From positions 54,093,001-54,157,000 of the forward strand of contig CM074856.1 of the NCBI GenBank assembly GCA_037501455.1: a stretch of DNA of 64,000 bases, written 5' to 3'. This document shows positions 49,324-60,314 of the stretch, in pieces. The notes under the pieces are model-generated. The model had not been told where the DNA came from. It was given only the letters and a program-made list of their open reading frames with translations, and did not search any database. Origin of the DNA: Lantana camara. Its lineage: Eukaryota; Streptophyta; Magnoliopsida; Lamiales; Verbenaceae. Each line of letters opens with the position of its first letter. Positions within the stretch are counted from its first letter, which is position 1. A program made the position numbers and the translations under genes.

Positions 49324-49660
49324 AACATTTTGGTGGTGTTGGATGAAGAAGTCGCTCCTGCTGCTTAAAGCTCCTCTTCTTCAGTTTATCTTGCAATTCT
49401 TCTTATTTCAGTCTAGTGCTTCTCTTTTGTAATAATGTTATGGGCCTTTGAGCCCTTACTTTGTAATTTTGGTGAAAGCCTTTCATTAAATAAAATTTCT
49501 TCCTTCCATGATACTGTCTTCCGCCACTTTCTTGAATGCGAAATTTTACTTGGCGCTTGTTGTGAACAAATCTTGTAGTAATAAGATTGTGTGTAACATG
49601 CTCAGTAAAAATTGTATTACTTAGTAAAAATTGCATTACTTGGTTGAGTCTTTTAAACTT

Positions 49661-50590
49661 GAGAAATTTATTAAGTCTAGAGTGGTCATGGGGGTCCTAT
49701 TGTAAAGTTGCCCTCATTCAAGACTTGTGTAAATTTTTGCTTACTTAGGAAATTTTGCTAAGTCTTGAGTGATCACGAGGGTCTTACTGAGAGACTGCCC
49801 TCGTTCAGGACTTGTGAAATTTCTTCTTAATCTTAGGAAATTTTGCTAAGTCTTGAGTGATTACGAGGGTCTTACTAAGAGACTGCCCTCGTTCAGGACT
49901 TGTGATGTGACACCCCTGTCCCACATCGGGAAAGTATGAGAGTTAAGTTCAGTATATAAGTTAAAGAGTCCAACTATAACCAATGGATATCCCTTTTGGG
50001 CAGTGGTTTAGGCCCAATTTTAGGTTATACTCGGTGGGCTTGGAGACTTGCGCTCGCGTCCAACGGGCCCGCGGACCCGGGGAGTGACAAATGGTATCAA
50101 AGCCGCTCGTTAGCCGCAGGAGCTAAGTGCTATACGGGGCAAAGTGCTACTCACATGGGAGCCACCTCTTGAGCCTGCGGGTGTGAGAGCCACCTCTTGA
50201 GCCCGTAGGAGCCACCTCTAGAGTCCCAACGCAGACGAGTTGATCATGGGCTATACGTCATGCCGCGACGAGGACGTCGTGATTCTGAAGGAGGGGTGCT
50301 TGTGACACCCCTGTCCCACATCGGGAAAGTATGAGAGTTAAGTTCAGTATATAAGTTAAAGAGTCCAAGTATAACCAATGGATATCCCTTTTGGGCAGTG
50401 GTTTAAGCCCAATTTTAGGTTATACTCGGTGGGCTTGGAGACTTGCGCTCGCGTCCAACGGGCCCGCGGACCCGGGGAGTGACATGTGAAATTTCTTCTT
50501 AATCTTGGGAAATTTTGCTAAGTCTTGAGTGATCACGAGGGTCTTACTGAGAGACTGCCCTCGTTCAAGACTTGTGAAATTTCTTCTGAA
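49661..50590. repeat. 88-bp tandem repeat in the Tat 3' region, interrupted by a TRIM
   Basis: Units of the form GGAAATTTTGCTAAGTCTTG + AGTGATCACGAGGGTCTTAC + TGAGAGACTGCCCTCGTTCA + GGACTTGTG repeat every 88 bases at about 49665 (diverged), 49753 and 49841, and resume after the TRIM at 50513. Tandem repeats in this place are known for Tat elements and can seed satellites. Confidence 0.85.
49906..50484 (+). mobile_element. TRIM (579 bp) with 184-bp terminal repeats
   Basis: Terminal repeats 49906-50089 and 50301-50484 start TGTGACACCCCTGTCCCAC and end GGGGAGTGACA; they differ at only about two bases. A primer site TGGTATCAAAGCC follows the first repeat (50092-50104), a purine tract GAAGGAGGGG precedes the second, and a 5-bp duplication TGTGA flanks the whole (49901-49905, 50485-50489). 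The 211-bp interior has no coding capacity and repeats GAGCCACCTCTTGAGCC. This is a textbook terminal-repeat retrotransposon in miniature and a very recent insertion. Confidence 0.93.
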
Positions 50591-50996
50591 TGACGCTGCC
50601 GTCGGACGAGCGTGCTTCTACGTGTCACATTTCAGGATTTGCAAGCGATCTCGTTTTCGAGCGCAAGGCGTTGTAACAAACGGCCAAGGCCTACTAGGAT
50701 ACTTTTCTTCCGATTCATCAAGTTGGTTGTGAGCGTTACCAGTCTATCCTTATGAGGGTGTCCCCCCACGTGGAGTAGAGTGCTGGCAAGCGTAACCCAA
50801 GTGCAATACCAACGTACGTTTTGGAATGGGCTGCCAACCACGTTCGTAGAAACGAGGGACATGGGGCTTATCCATTCATGTAATCAAAAAAGCAGTAGCA
50901 TAGAGATATTGAAAAGAATGTATTGTAACTTACTTGAGATTTGAAGTACATAGAACCCATTAATGGGGTTGTTACATCATCGTTTCTAGAGAGCTT

Positions 50997-53900
50997 TTAA
51001 ACATAAAACCGCCGGAGGTTACATGCGTTCCAAGGGCGAGACAAACGCTCACCTTGAAGTGTCTCCAGGGTGTAAGTGTTGTTAGTTCTGATCTGGATAA
51101 CTTTGAATGGACCCTTCCAGTTGGGGTCCAATTTTCCCACGTGTCTGGACACTTCCACCTTCTTCAAGACCAGATCTCCTAGTTGAAAAGTTCTCTCCTT
51201 CACGCGCTTGTTGTACTGTTGCGCCACAGTTGCTTTATATCTGTGTATTTTAGCCCAGGCCTAGTCCCTTCTTTCCTTCATTAGGTCCAACTCCAGGCTC
51301 CTGTTATCTTCATTGAGCTGAGGCTCGAAATAGGCTACACGAGCGGATTCGTTTACAATTTCTGCTGGTATCATGGCTTCTGACTCATACACGAGCGCGA
51401 ATGACGTTTCCCCTGTTGCCGCTCGTGGGGTAGTGCGATAAGCCCAGAGCGCCCCTTGCAATTCTTCAGCCCATTCACTCTTTTTGCTTTCTAGCATTGT
51501 TTTCAGATGCTGCAAGATAACCCTGTTAGGGACTTCTGCCTGTCCATTGGCTTGGGGATGGCCCACGGAGGAGAAGCGTTGTTCAATCCCTAACTCTGAA
51601 CACCATTCTCGCGTGTCAGTTGCTATGAATTGGGATCCATTGTCTGAAATAAGCACCCTCGGAATGCTATATCTGCAGATGATGTTCTTCCAAATAAAGT
51701 CCCTCACGACCCTGAAGGTGATTTTTGCCACGGCTTCCGCCTCGGCCCATTTGGTAAAATAATCGACAGCTAAAATGATAAATTTCTTCTGTCCGACCGC
51801 GATGGGCAAGGGGCCTACAATGTCAATCCCCCACTGGTCAAAGGGCCAGGAGACATCTATAGGGATCATTTGAGCGGCTAGCAGCTGAGGGAGATTAGAA
51901 TGGAATTGGCACTTAGGGCACCTTTTGGAAAACTCAATGGCGTCTTGGAGAACTGTGGGCCAATAAAACATACTCCTCAGAACTTTCTTAGCCAGGATAC
52001 GCCCTCCTCAGTGATTCCCATAACTCCCATTATGAATAAGTTCGAGCGTTTCTTTCGCCTGCGTGGGTCTTAGGCACCTCATCGGAGGTCCTTGAAATGA
52101 CTTCATGAACAGCCTTCCTTCAGAGTCCATAGAAAATCGGGGGGCCTTATTTCTGATTTTTCGAGCCTCTACCTTGTCAGTGGGACAAACGCCATCTCTA
52201 AGGAATCTGATAATATCGTCAAGCCAACAAGGCTCATGTGGATCAATCGTAGCGATCATCTCTGTGGTGACTCTCTCCTTGATCAAAGGCTCTTCTGTCC
52301 TCAGGAATGTGACAGAACGCTCGGAGGTACCTTCCAACACTGAGGTGAATTTTGAAAGAGCGTCAGCACGCTCGTTTTCTGCCCATGGGACTTGAAGTAG
52401 ATGGAATTCTTTGAATTTCCCAATGATTTCCCTGGCCTTGCTCAAGTACTGCATCATGGTGGTTTCTCGAGCTTCATAAGATCCTTCAATCTGGCTCGCA
52501 ATCAGCTGTGAATCCACATAAGCGGTGATTCTGGAGGCCCTGTTCTGAAAAGCAATTTTCAATCCTTGCACAAGGGCTTCATATTCTGCCTCGTTATTGG
52601 TGACTTGAAAATCCAACCTGATTGCGAAGTCTAGCTCAATCCCATTGGTGTCTCTAAGGGCTACCCCGGCTCCTCCCCTTGAGAGGTTGAGGAACCATCC
52701 GTGTGCAGGACCCATAGCCCCTCGTTCTCTGGAATAGCGGGTTCTAAACCGAAACGTTCAACCAACAAATCGGCTACAACCTGCGCTTGTATCGCGGTTC
52801 TGGGCTCGAAACATAAGTCAAACTGGCTCAACTCAATAGCCCATTATATCAATCTCCCCGACACATCGGGTTTGGATAGCACTTACTTCAAAGGCTGATC
52901 AGTGAAGACCGTTATTGAGTGCGCTTGAAAGTAAGGCCTCAATCGTCGTGATGCGTTAATGAGGGCAAACGCAAATTTCTCAATCTCCAGGTACTTCTTC
53001 TCGGCCCCTTGTAACGTTTTGCTCAAATAGTAAACAGGCAAGTGTTTTCGCTCCCTTATGGCTATCAATACCGCGCTCGTTGCCTCGACTGAAACGGAGA
53101 GGTACATAAATAGCCTTTCGCCTTCAACGGGTTTTGTCAGGAGTGGTGCGCTCGAAAGGTAAGCCTTCATATCCTGCAACGCTTTTTCACATTCTTCCGT
53201 CCAAGCGAAATTTTGTGCATTCCGCAAAATTTTGAAGAAAGGGAGGTTCCTGTCCACCGAGCGTGAAATGAACCTGTTCAGGGAAATGATTTTTCCTACT
53301 AGTACTTGCACTTCCCGGAGGTTTCGAGGAGAGGGGATCTCCAAGATACCTTGATCTTTTCTGGGTTGGCTTCAATCCCTCTCTGACTGACCATGAAGCC
53401 TAAGAACTTTCCCCCTCGTACTCCAAAGGTACATTTTGAAGGGTTTAATTTCATCTCATACTGGCGCAAAATGGAGAAAGTGCACTTGAGATCCTCCAAA
53501 TGTGAGCTCTGACGCTCGCTCTTGACAATCATATCATCGACGTAAACCTCCATGGATCCCCCAATTTCTTTCTCGAACATCTTGTTGACAAGTCGCTGAT
53601 ACGTGGCTCCAGCGTTCTTGAGCCCAAAAGGCATGACCAAGAAGCAATATACCCCCAAGTGAACAACGAATGAAGTTTTGGGACGATCCTCCGGGGCAAT
53701 GAAAATTTGATAATACCCCTGAAAGGCGTCCATCATGCTTATGAGTTCACACCCAACAGTCGAATCTACCAACTGGTCAATCCGGGGTAAAGGGTAAAGA
53801 TCCTTAGGACAGGCCTTATTGAGATCAGTAAAGTCATTGCACATGTGCCATTTATTTGCGCTCTTGGGCACCAACACCACGTTACACAGCCACTCTGGGT

Positions 53901-55089
53901 ACAAGATGGGCTCAATGTACTGGGCCTCCAAAAGCTTGTTAACTTCTTCCTCGATCACCTTCTTCCGAAAACCGTGCACATCTCTCTTCTTCTGTTTTAT
54001 AGGTTTAAACAAGGGATCTACATTGAGCCTGTGGACTATGAAGCTCGGGTCAATCCCTGTAAGGTCAGATGCTTTCCATGCAAAAATGTCAATGTTCTCT
54101 CTGAGGAAGTCAATCATCATGATCTACGAGGGCCCAGAGAGGTTGGACCCAATCTGAGTAGTTTTATCCTTGTTTCCTGGTTCTAGTTCAATAGTAAGGA
54201 ATTTTTCCGAGGGCTCAATCCTAACTTTAGGATGGGGAAGCTCGAGCGCCCTCTTCTTTCCTGTCAAACTCCCGTCATTAAGGGGCTCGTCACCTTCACG
54301 CTCATCCCCCTCGGAGAAGGATTCTTCCACTGTTCCCGGCGGAGTATTTTCGAGGGAATCTTCGATACTTGGATCCTTCTTCTTGTTCTTTTTCTTGTAC
54401 AACTTGGCCCTTTTGCGCACGGGACCAGCTTCGTCCAGGTTGGGAAAATCAACAGATTTCTTGGTGGACCCAATTTGGAATGTTTTCTCCGCCTTAGGCT
54501 TCCTGAGGGATAACATGTAGCATTTCCAGGCCTCCCGAACGTTGTACAAAACTTCTTCAATGCCCTCGGGGGTGGGGAACTTGATTTTCTGATGGTAGGT
54601 GGGGATAATGGCTCTGAAATCAATGAGGGCTGGCCGCCCGATTATGATGTTATAAGGGATGTCAATCTCCACCACCGCGTAGGTAACCATGAGCGTCTTG
54701 TGCTGTGGGGCTCGACCGAAGGAAGTGGCCAAACGAATTTGCCCTCGTGGAACGACCTCCGAACCTCCAAAGCCAATGAGGACTGTTTTAAGGGGTTCGA
54801 GCGGGATGTTGGTGATATTCATTTTTTGGAACGTAGTGTAGGGCAAAACATTAACAGAGCTTCCACTATCCGCTAATACCCTCTTTACAACAAGGTTGTG
54901 GACATCTACACTAACCACCATGGGGCAGTCAGAGGTTTCACTGTCCCCATGGGAAGTTATAATGTGTCCTAAGTCCCTATCGTCAAATCCTATTACATCA
55001 TCCTCTTTCGAGCGTTGATCACTTGCCTCCTGAAATGGCGTAGACGGATTTGGGCATTGACGAGCGTTGGTCATAACTCCGGGCAGCAT
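50997..55089 (-). pseudogene. Tat pol, copy 2 (broken)
   Basis: Minus-strand order: protease (LADSGSSVNVLPYTTF), linker rich in Lys/Glu, reverse transcriptase with intact YVDD, RNase H (YYLSKTLQGAEKKY), second archaeal-type RNase H (LHTDGSS, NNEAEYEALVQGL, AYVDSQL), integrase (KCQFH, GIDIVGPLP, ISDNGSQF, QANGQAEV) and its C-terminal domain (FQLGDLVLKKVEVS), ending at 50997. Interruptions: a TAG near 54121 where copy 1 has Gln, a frameshift near 53330, stops near 52883, in the RNase H linker (TGA near 52011) and near 51262. Each interruption is one base change or shift from the sister reading, so decay is recent. Confidence 0.93.
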
Positions 55090-55150
55090 TGGAATCCCCT
55101 CCAGAGGATCCCCCCGCTATCATGTTGATGACCGCAAAAGGGGCATTTTC

Positions 55151-57172
55151 TTACTCAGGAGCTTTTCCTTTGTTACGGTGGCTGCTCTCAGGAGGGCCTC
55201 GCCCTCTTGGGCTCCTTGAGCACGATGGGCTCCTCCTCCTCTCCCCGGAGCGTTCCTGACAACGCTCGTCATAGTGTTCCAAAATTTTAACAAATTCTTT
55301 CAATTGACCCCCTGCGACGAGCCTCTGAATTTCCACCTCAAGCTGGCGGCATTCATCCGTGTCGTGCCCCTTTTGCTTGTGAAAGGCACAGTATTTGTTT
55401 GAGCGCCTCAGCGAGTCCGTCTCCCTCATTTTCGTGGGCCTCCTGAAGAGTTTTTTATCGGAGGGGTTGTAAACTTTTGAATTTGGCCGTGTGAGGCGAA
55501 TGCGCTCAAAACGACGAGGAGGCGAGGGCGATTTCTTGCGTTCCTGATTACGCTCCTTCTTGATAATGACTTCTCGGCCCCGCTCCTGGCGATGCTCGTG
55601 CCTTACCGGGCTGTGGTGCCGGGGCCCATTCGTCCCATACATATCTTCGAGCGCAAAGAACGGCTCGGCAACTTCTCTCAAGGCCATGAGAGTTCCGGGC
55701 CTTCTTTCCACGATGGCATCAGCAAACTTTTTTGCTCACATACTGCTTGTGATCCATAGCCTGAAAGAGCACTGAGATCAAGAAGTCCATGGAAGGCCTC
55801 TCAACTTGCAAGATTTCCTTGTTGAAGCGGGCGAAGAACGAGCATAGAGACTCATTCTTGCTCTGCATTATGTTGTAAAGGGCAGTGGGTGCGGTGACCG
55901 GAGCCTTTAAAGAATTGAAGTGGTTGAGGAAAGCGTCGGTCAATTCCTGATATGAATGTATTGAGCACGGCGACAGTCGCTTGTACCATTCCTGAGCCAT
56001 TCCTACTAGGGAAGTGACAAAGACTTAAGCCAGTAGTGGCTCGAATGCTCATATAAGTGCATCAAGTGTAAGAAATGATCCAGGTGTTCCGCTGGATCAG
56101 TTGTTCCGTCGTAGCGATTGACGGAGGTGGGGATTTTGGCCATTCCTGCTTGGGCTATCAAAACTTCTTCCACGAGGGGGGAGCCCCTCGCCAGCTGGTG
56201 ATATTCATACGTGCAGAAGTTCTCCTCCTGCTCCTTGCGGTGGGGGACCCGTGGCTGGCGGTCCTTGTGACGAGCGTCTCTGGCGTCAGCTCGTTCATCC
56301 CTGCTATGGGAGATCTGAGACCGCGCTCGAGAGAGCTATCCAACCATGTCCTTTATCCCCTGCAGCTGGTCTTGCACAGCTGCGAGGAGATTAGGATTTA
56401 CATCTCCTTCTTTATCCCCTTGTTTTGTGGTCCGGGAAGCCCTTTTGGAAGCATGAGAGTCCCCTTCATTTTCATTGATTCTCTCCGTGGGCTCTCTGCT
56501 CTTGCCCCCAGGGGGATGCTCGTTTTCTCACTGGTTGGGCGTCGCTTTGGCAGGCAGGGGTGGCGGTTGCGCCCTTAGGATGGCTTGGGCCTCCCTAAGC
56601 GGATATGTTTGCAGTCCTCCCAAAGGGGCGGCTACTTGAATGGCCTACCCAGAGGGAAAGTACATGGAGTGGAACTTCTCCCATGCCCCCTGGGCCGCCT
56701 GAACCTCACATTGGGCGTAAATAGCCCTTAACTGCTGAGGAGTTAGGGGGGGTAACTCCACCCCTTCAATCTCCCTGGGGATCACCACGGGGAGCTGGAT
56801 CTGGCCGGTGAGGTAGGGCTACACCGGCGGCATCATGATGGTGGGGGTCAGCGTATATCCCAGTGGAGGCATCATGTAGCTTGGTCCTCCTGGGCTTGCG
56901 TGAGCATGAACCCATTGATTCGGGGGAGGCTGTGGAAGAACACAGAGAGAGGCACCTCCAACGGTGCTAGTAACTGGTGGTGTCGGCGGCACAAGTGGCG
57001 GAACAGAGGACTCTGCAAGGGGAGTCATACCTCCGGCAGGCGGTGCTCCATCAGCGGTGGCGGTGGGTGACGGCGCTCCACCGGCGGTGGGTGACGAAGC
57101 AGGAATGACGATGTTGGTATCCTGGGAAGGGTTTTCTCCTCCTCCCATAGCTCCTGATCTTGTAGCTACCAT
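55151..57172 (-). pseudogene. Tat gag, copy 2 (broken)
   Basis: ATG at 57172 (MVATRSGAMG). A low-complexity Pro/Ala/Gly N-terminus is cut by a TAG at about 56819. After several further interruptions the retroviral-type gag core follows (AQEWYKRLSPCSIHSYQEL, ALYNIMQSKNESLCSF), then a basic Arg/Ser/Pro region and a knuckle of the form C-x2-H-x4-H-x4-C (CAFHKQKGHDTDEC) typical of this lineage. Gag would make the particle; this copy has at least four breaks. Confidence 0.88.
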
Positions 57173-57237
57173 GGCTGAGAAAACTCTGGGTGTTTGCTTT
57201 TCAACTAGCAGAAAAGAAAAGATGTATTGAGAACTGG

Positions 57238-57258
57238 TTTCCCACAGACGGCGCAAAA
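57238..57258 (-). other. Primer binding site region of Tat copy 2
   Basis: On the minus strand the 5' LTR is followed by TTTTTTGCGCCGTCTGTGGG; the GCGCCGTCTGTGGG part has the form of primer sites in this lineage. The tRNA was not identified. Confidence 0.55.
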
Positions 57259-57260
57259 AA

Positions 57261-58092
57261 TGATGGGTTCTGAATATGGGATACAAAGTCCGATCACTTT
57301 AGAATTTGTTTAAGTGAGGAAACCACCGGAAGTTCGCCGGAAAGGATGGGGGTTCTACCTGCTAGGACAAACACACAGACAAAGTTAGAAGGCCAAGCTG
57401 GGGGAACTGGGGGTGATACCCAGTTTGGCTCTCCGACGCTCAAGTCAGATGAAGATCTGAAAGAGAAAGTATGCTAAGTATGGAGCTGCTGTAATGGAAA
57501 GTGCTTACCGTGGAGAAGATGACCTTACATATTTATAGTTGAGGGTCAGGGACCCTTTGGTCATTTACACCATGTGGTCCTAACCGAATGTTGCCCTAAC
57601 ACGTGGCATTGCTAGAGAAACCTAGGAGGAATATTCTCTGCAAAAGCTGGTGAAAGGTGGTGGTGGCAACAGTGGTAGGTGCGCGGACATGTACGGTGTG
57701 TCAGAGAGCCGTTTTGGGGGTTGGTAACGAGGGCCTGAGAGCGCGCTCGTGTCAACCAAAAACCTTGGAGGCCAAGAAATCCGCTAGGGGTTGAGGGCCA
57801 AGACATGTGTAATAAGTTGGAGTGGAAGCCTCTCTGAGGGAGGGTAGCGCTCGAAGAGGGCCTCCCTTGATTGATTGGAACGTTGGCCATGTAGTGGGAA
57901 TGGCGCTCGTGAGAGAGTGGTAATATTGATCACGTGCGTATGTAGCAGAGACGACACATGTTCTTGGATGATACTGGCGCTTGAGGGGCTTCAGCGCTCG
58001 TGTATGGCTATTGCGATCACAAGAAGACAGGCGTTATCGTCTTGGAGGTGCCACGTGTCAAAACGTGGGATGAGCGTGTTTTTACCCCATCA
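57261..58092 (-). repeat. 5' LTR of Tat copy 2 (832 bp)
   Basis: On the minus strand it starts TGATGGGGTAAAAACACG and ends ATTCAGAACCCATCA. It contains a TATA-like TATAAATATGTAAGG near 57525-57540 (minus strand), consistent with the LTR promoter. Confidence 0.95.
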
Positions 58093-58495
58093 CATATACA
58101 GATATGAAAAGATTAGATAATTGGCATGATTAAGATTTACCTTCATAAAAAATAATCATGAAAAAGAAAATTTATATATGGATATGAAAAGATGTAGGTA
58201 ATTAGTATGAAAATAAATTTTTATTAGATTCGAAAAAGAAACAATTAGAATAAGATTTCTTTGATGAAGAATGATATTAAAACCTTAAATAATATGTATC
58301 ACCAAACTTTTAAATGTGAATATTTCTCCTAACAAACTTACAAGCTTATCTAAAAGCATTAAATATATATTTGAATAAATTAAGTTATTTGAATTTGAAT
58401 TTATAACTATAATATCTATACAAAATATTTAAATTTTTATTGGATAAATGTGATTTGTTAGAGAAAATCTCATTAAATTTTATATTAATAGGTAG

Positions 58496-59360
58496 TGATG
58501 GTGCAGGAATCTGGATTTCCTAAATGCAACAACACTTTCAATATTTGTATGAAAAGGGAAAGACCATCACAGGCGTGGGAGCCTCAGGAACTGGGTTTCC
58601 TTTTGAGCGTGGGTTCTTCCATTTAGGATAACACCAAGAGTGCCAAATGCAGTGTTGATGCAACTGTGGTGAAGGTAGTGTCAAGCTTGAGAAGATGAAG
58701 AAAAACAGAGGAAAGACGCCCAGAACAGTGAGTGAGTGTGTATATTTGAGGAAGATGACTTGGGGGAGAATGCAAGTGTTCTCCCCTATTTATAAGTTAA
58801 GGGTGAGGGTAGATTGGGTAAATTGACCGTGTGGTCCCAAACCTGTGTTGCCCTAACACGTGGAGGCCTGTGAGGGCATGAGAGTGACATCTCCGAAAAG
58901 CAGGCGGCGTGTCAAGTACAAGGTGCACACTGCCTCTGTGTCAGAGGTTGTTGGCGAGGGTCGTGAGCAGAGAAGGCCCAAGGTTCGTCTTGCTACCGTT
59001 CGGAGCCCTCGCAGGGGAGAGGACCATACGCGAGCATTGGTGACGCTCGAAGGGCGCACGGATGGGTCCCTCACGGCAGAAGGCCCTTGAACGTTAAAAC
59101 CCCGAGCATCAGGAGCGGGGGGACCCTCGTGCGGGTATCTCCCTGAGAAGGGTGACCTTGAGGGCCGGAGTGTGAGCGTCAGGTCTGTCAGCTTGGACCC
59201 TTTACTTGAACAGAGGGCCGAGACTCATGGGTTTGTATTAGCCAGCAAGGGAGTGGGCTGGGTTGGCCCGTGAGCCCATCAGTGCGAGCGTCCTGCCCTT
59301 GAGTCGGCTGATGGTGACACGTGGACGGTTCTGATACGAGCGTGATTTTATGCCCCATCA
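58496..59360 (-). repeat. Solo LTR of the copy-1 Tat family (865 bp)
   Basis: On the minus strand it starts TGATGGGGCATAAAATC and ends CTGCACCATCA; perfect 5-bp duplication GGTAG (58491-58495, 59361-59365). It is collinear with the 3' LTR at 13413-14224. No internal region remains, so it arose by LTR-LTR recombination. It is inserted in Helitron DNA. Confidence 0.92.
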
Positions 59361-60075
59361 GGTAGGAAATTAGCAAAAAATAATATTTTCTATTAAAATG
59401 AAAAAAAGAACGGTTGATTAGAATAAGACTTACCAAATATTAAAGGACATAGATAATTTACCTTGATAAAGAATTATCTTGCATGAAAAAGAAAATTAAA
59501 CAATCCTGACGATTAAAACCTTAAATACTAATATTTTATTCACAAAAATTTTAAATTTGAATATTTCTCATAACAAACTTAGTATCACAAAAATTTTAAA
59601 TTTGAATATTTTCGGTAACAAACTTATCTAAAAGCATAAAAATATCTTTGGATAAATTAAGTTATTTGAATTTATAACTACAATATAACCTTAAATACTA
59701 ATTTTTATGGTGAAAATATCTTTGCATAAATTAAGTTATTTGAATTTATAACTACAATATCTATACAAAATAATTTTTTTTAGATAAAAGTGATTTGTTA
59801 GAGAAAATCTCATTAAATTTTATATTAATACCTATATTTTGAATTTAAATATTTATGGGTAACAGAATTTGAGAAATAAATGAATATGATTAAGTAGATT
59901 TTTAATCAAAGATAATAAATATTAAATTTAAAATCTATTAAGATATTTAAAATTTTTTGAGATTATCCACGTGTATACTTACGTGGATAAACTCAAGAGT
60001 TGTAAATTATATATATATAGATGACGGTGTGCTTAAGAGTGCTTTGAACTTTGAAGTTTGAAGTTATGGTGAAGA

Positions 60076-60206
60076 GGCCCATTAGTTATTTTGGGCCTGA
60101 AGAAATGCATGGCCCACTCATGTTTTAACTTCGACGGGCTGGAATTGCACTGAAGCCCTTGAGGAATTACTATATTTCTATTAAACAACTATCGGAATAA
60201 ACCCTA
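60076..60206 (+). promoter_or_regulatory. Site II and telo-box promoter motifs upstream of the LYAR-like gene
   Basis: GGCCCA at 60076-60081 and 60111-60116, TGGGCC at 60092-60097 and AAACCCTA at 60199-60206. Clusters of site II elements with a telo box are typical of plant genes for ribosome biogenesis, which fits a nucleolar LYAR-type protein. Confidence 0.6.
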
Positions 60207-60314
60207 GACAAAACCCTCTGATTTGAAGGTTTTCCAACGGACAATCAAAGCAGTTGGTGCTGCAGAGGAAAGCAAGAGCGCTCTAGAATCTTCACACAGG
60301 TAAACACAGTGTAG

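Larger units (their letters stand above)
43617..58092 (-). mobile_element. Complete Tat-lineage Ty3/gypsy element, copy 2 (14.5 kb)
   Basis: Two 832-bp LTRs (57261-58092 as the 5' and 43617-44448 as the 3' LTR for minus-strand pol) and a perfect 5-bp duplication CATAT (43612-43616, 58093-58097) bound it. Order on the minus strand: primer site, gag, protease, reverse transcriptase, RNase H, second RNase H, integrase, tandem-repeat region, antisense gene (plus strand), polypurine tract. I counted 32 differences between the LTRs (24 transitions, about 96% identity), so the insertion is moderately young. It carries two younger inserts: a hAT-type element (44672-45986) and a TRIM (49906-50484). 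Stops and frameshifts make gag-pol inactive. Confidence 0.95.
42762..60021 (-). mobile_element. Non-autonomous Helitron split by nested LTR elements
   Basis: On the minus strand the element starts TCTATATATATATAATTT at 60021 and ends with a hairpin and CTAG at 42765-42762; the host bases are A before and T after, as Helitrons insert between A and T. About 1.9 kb belongs to the Helitron itself (42762-43616, 58098-58490, 59366-60021); the rest is the Tat element and a solo LTR. The Helitron parts are AT-rich, contain internal ~130-bp degenerate repeats (blocks with GAAAAGAGGTAGGAAATTAG and TAAGACTTACC) and a ~71-bp duplication at 59650-59765. No Rep/helicase is present. Confidence 0.7.
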
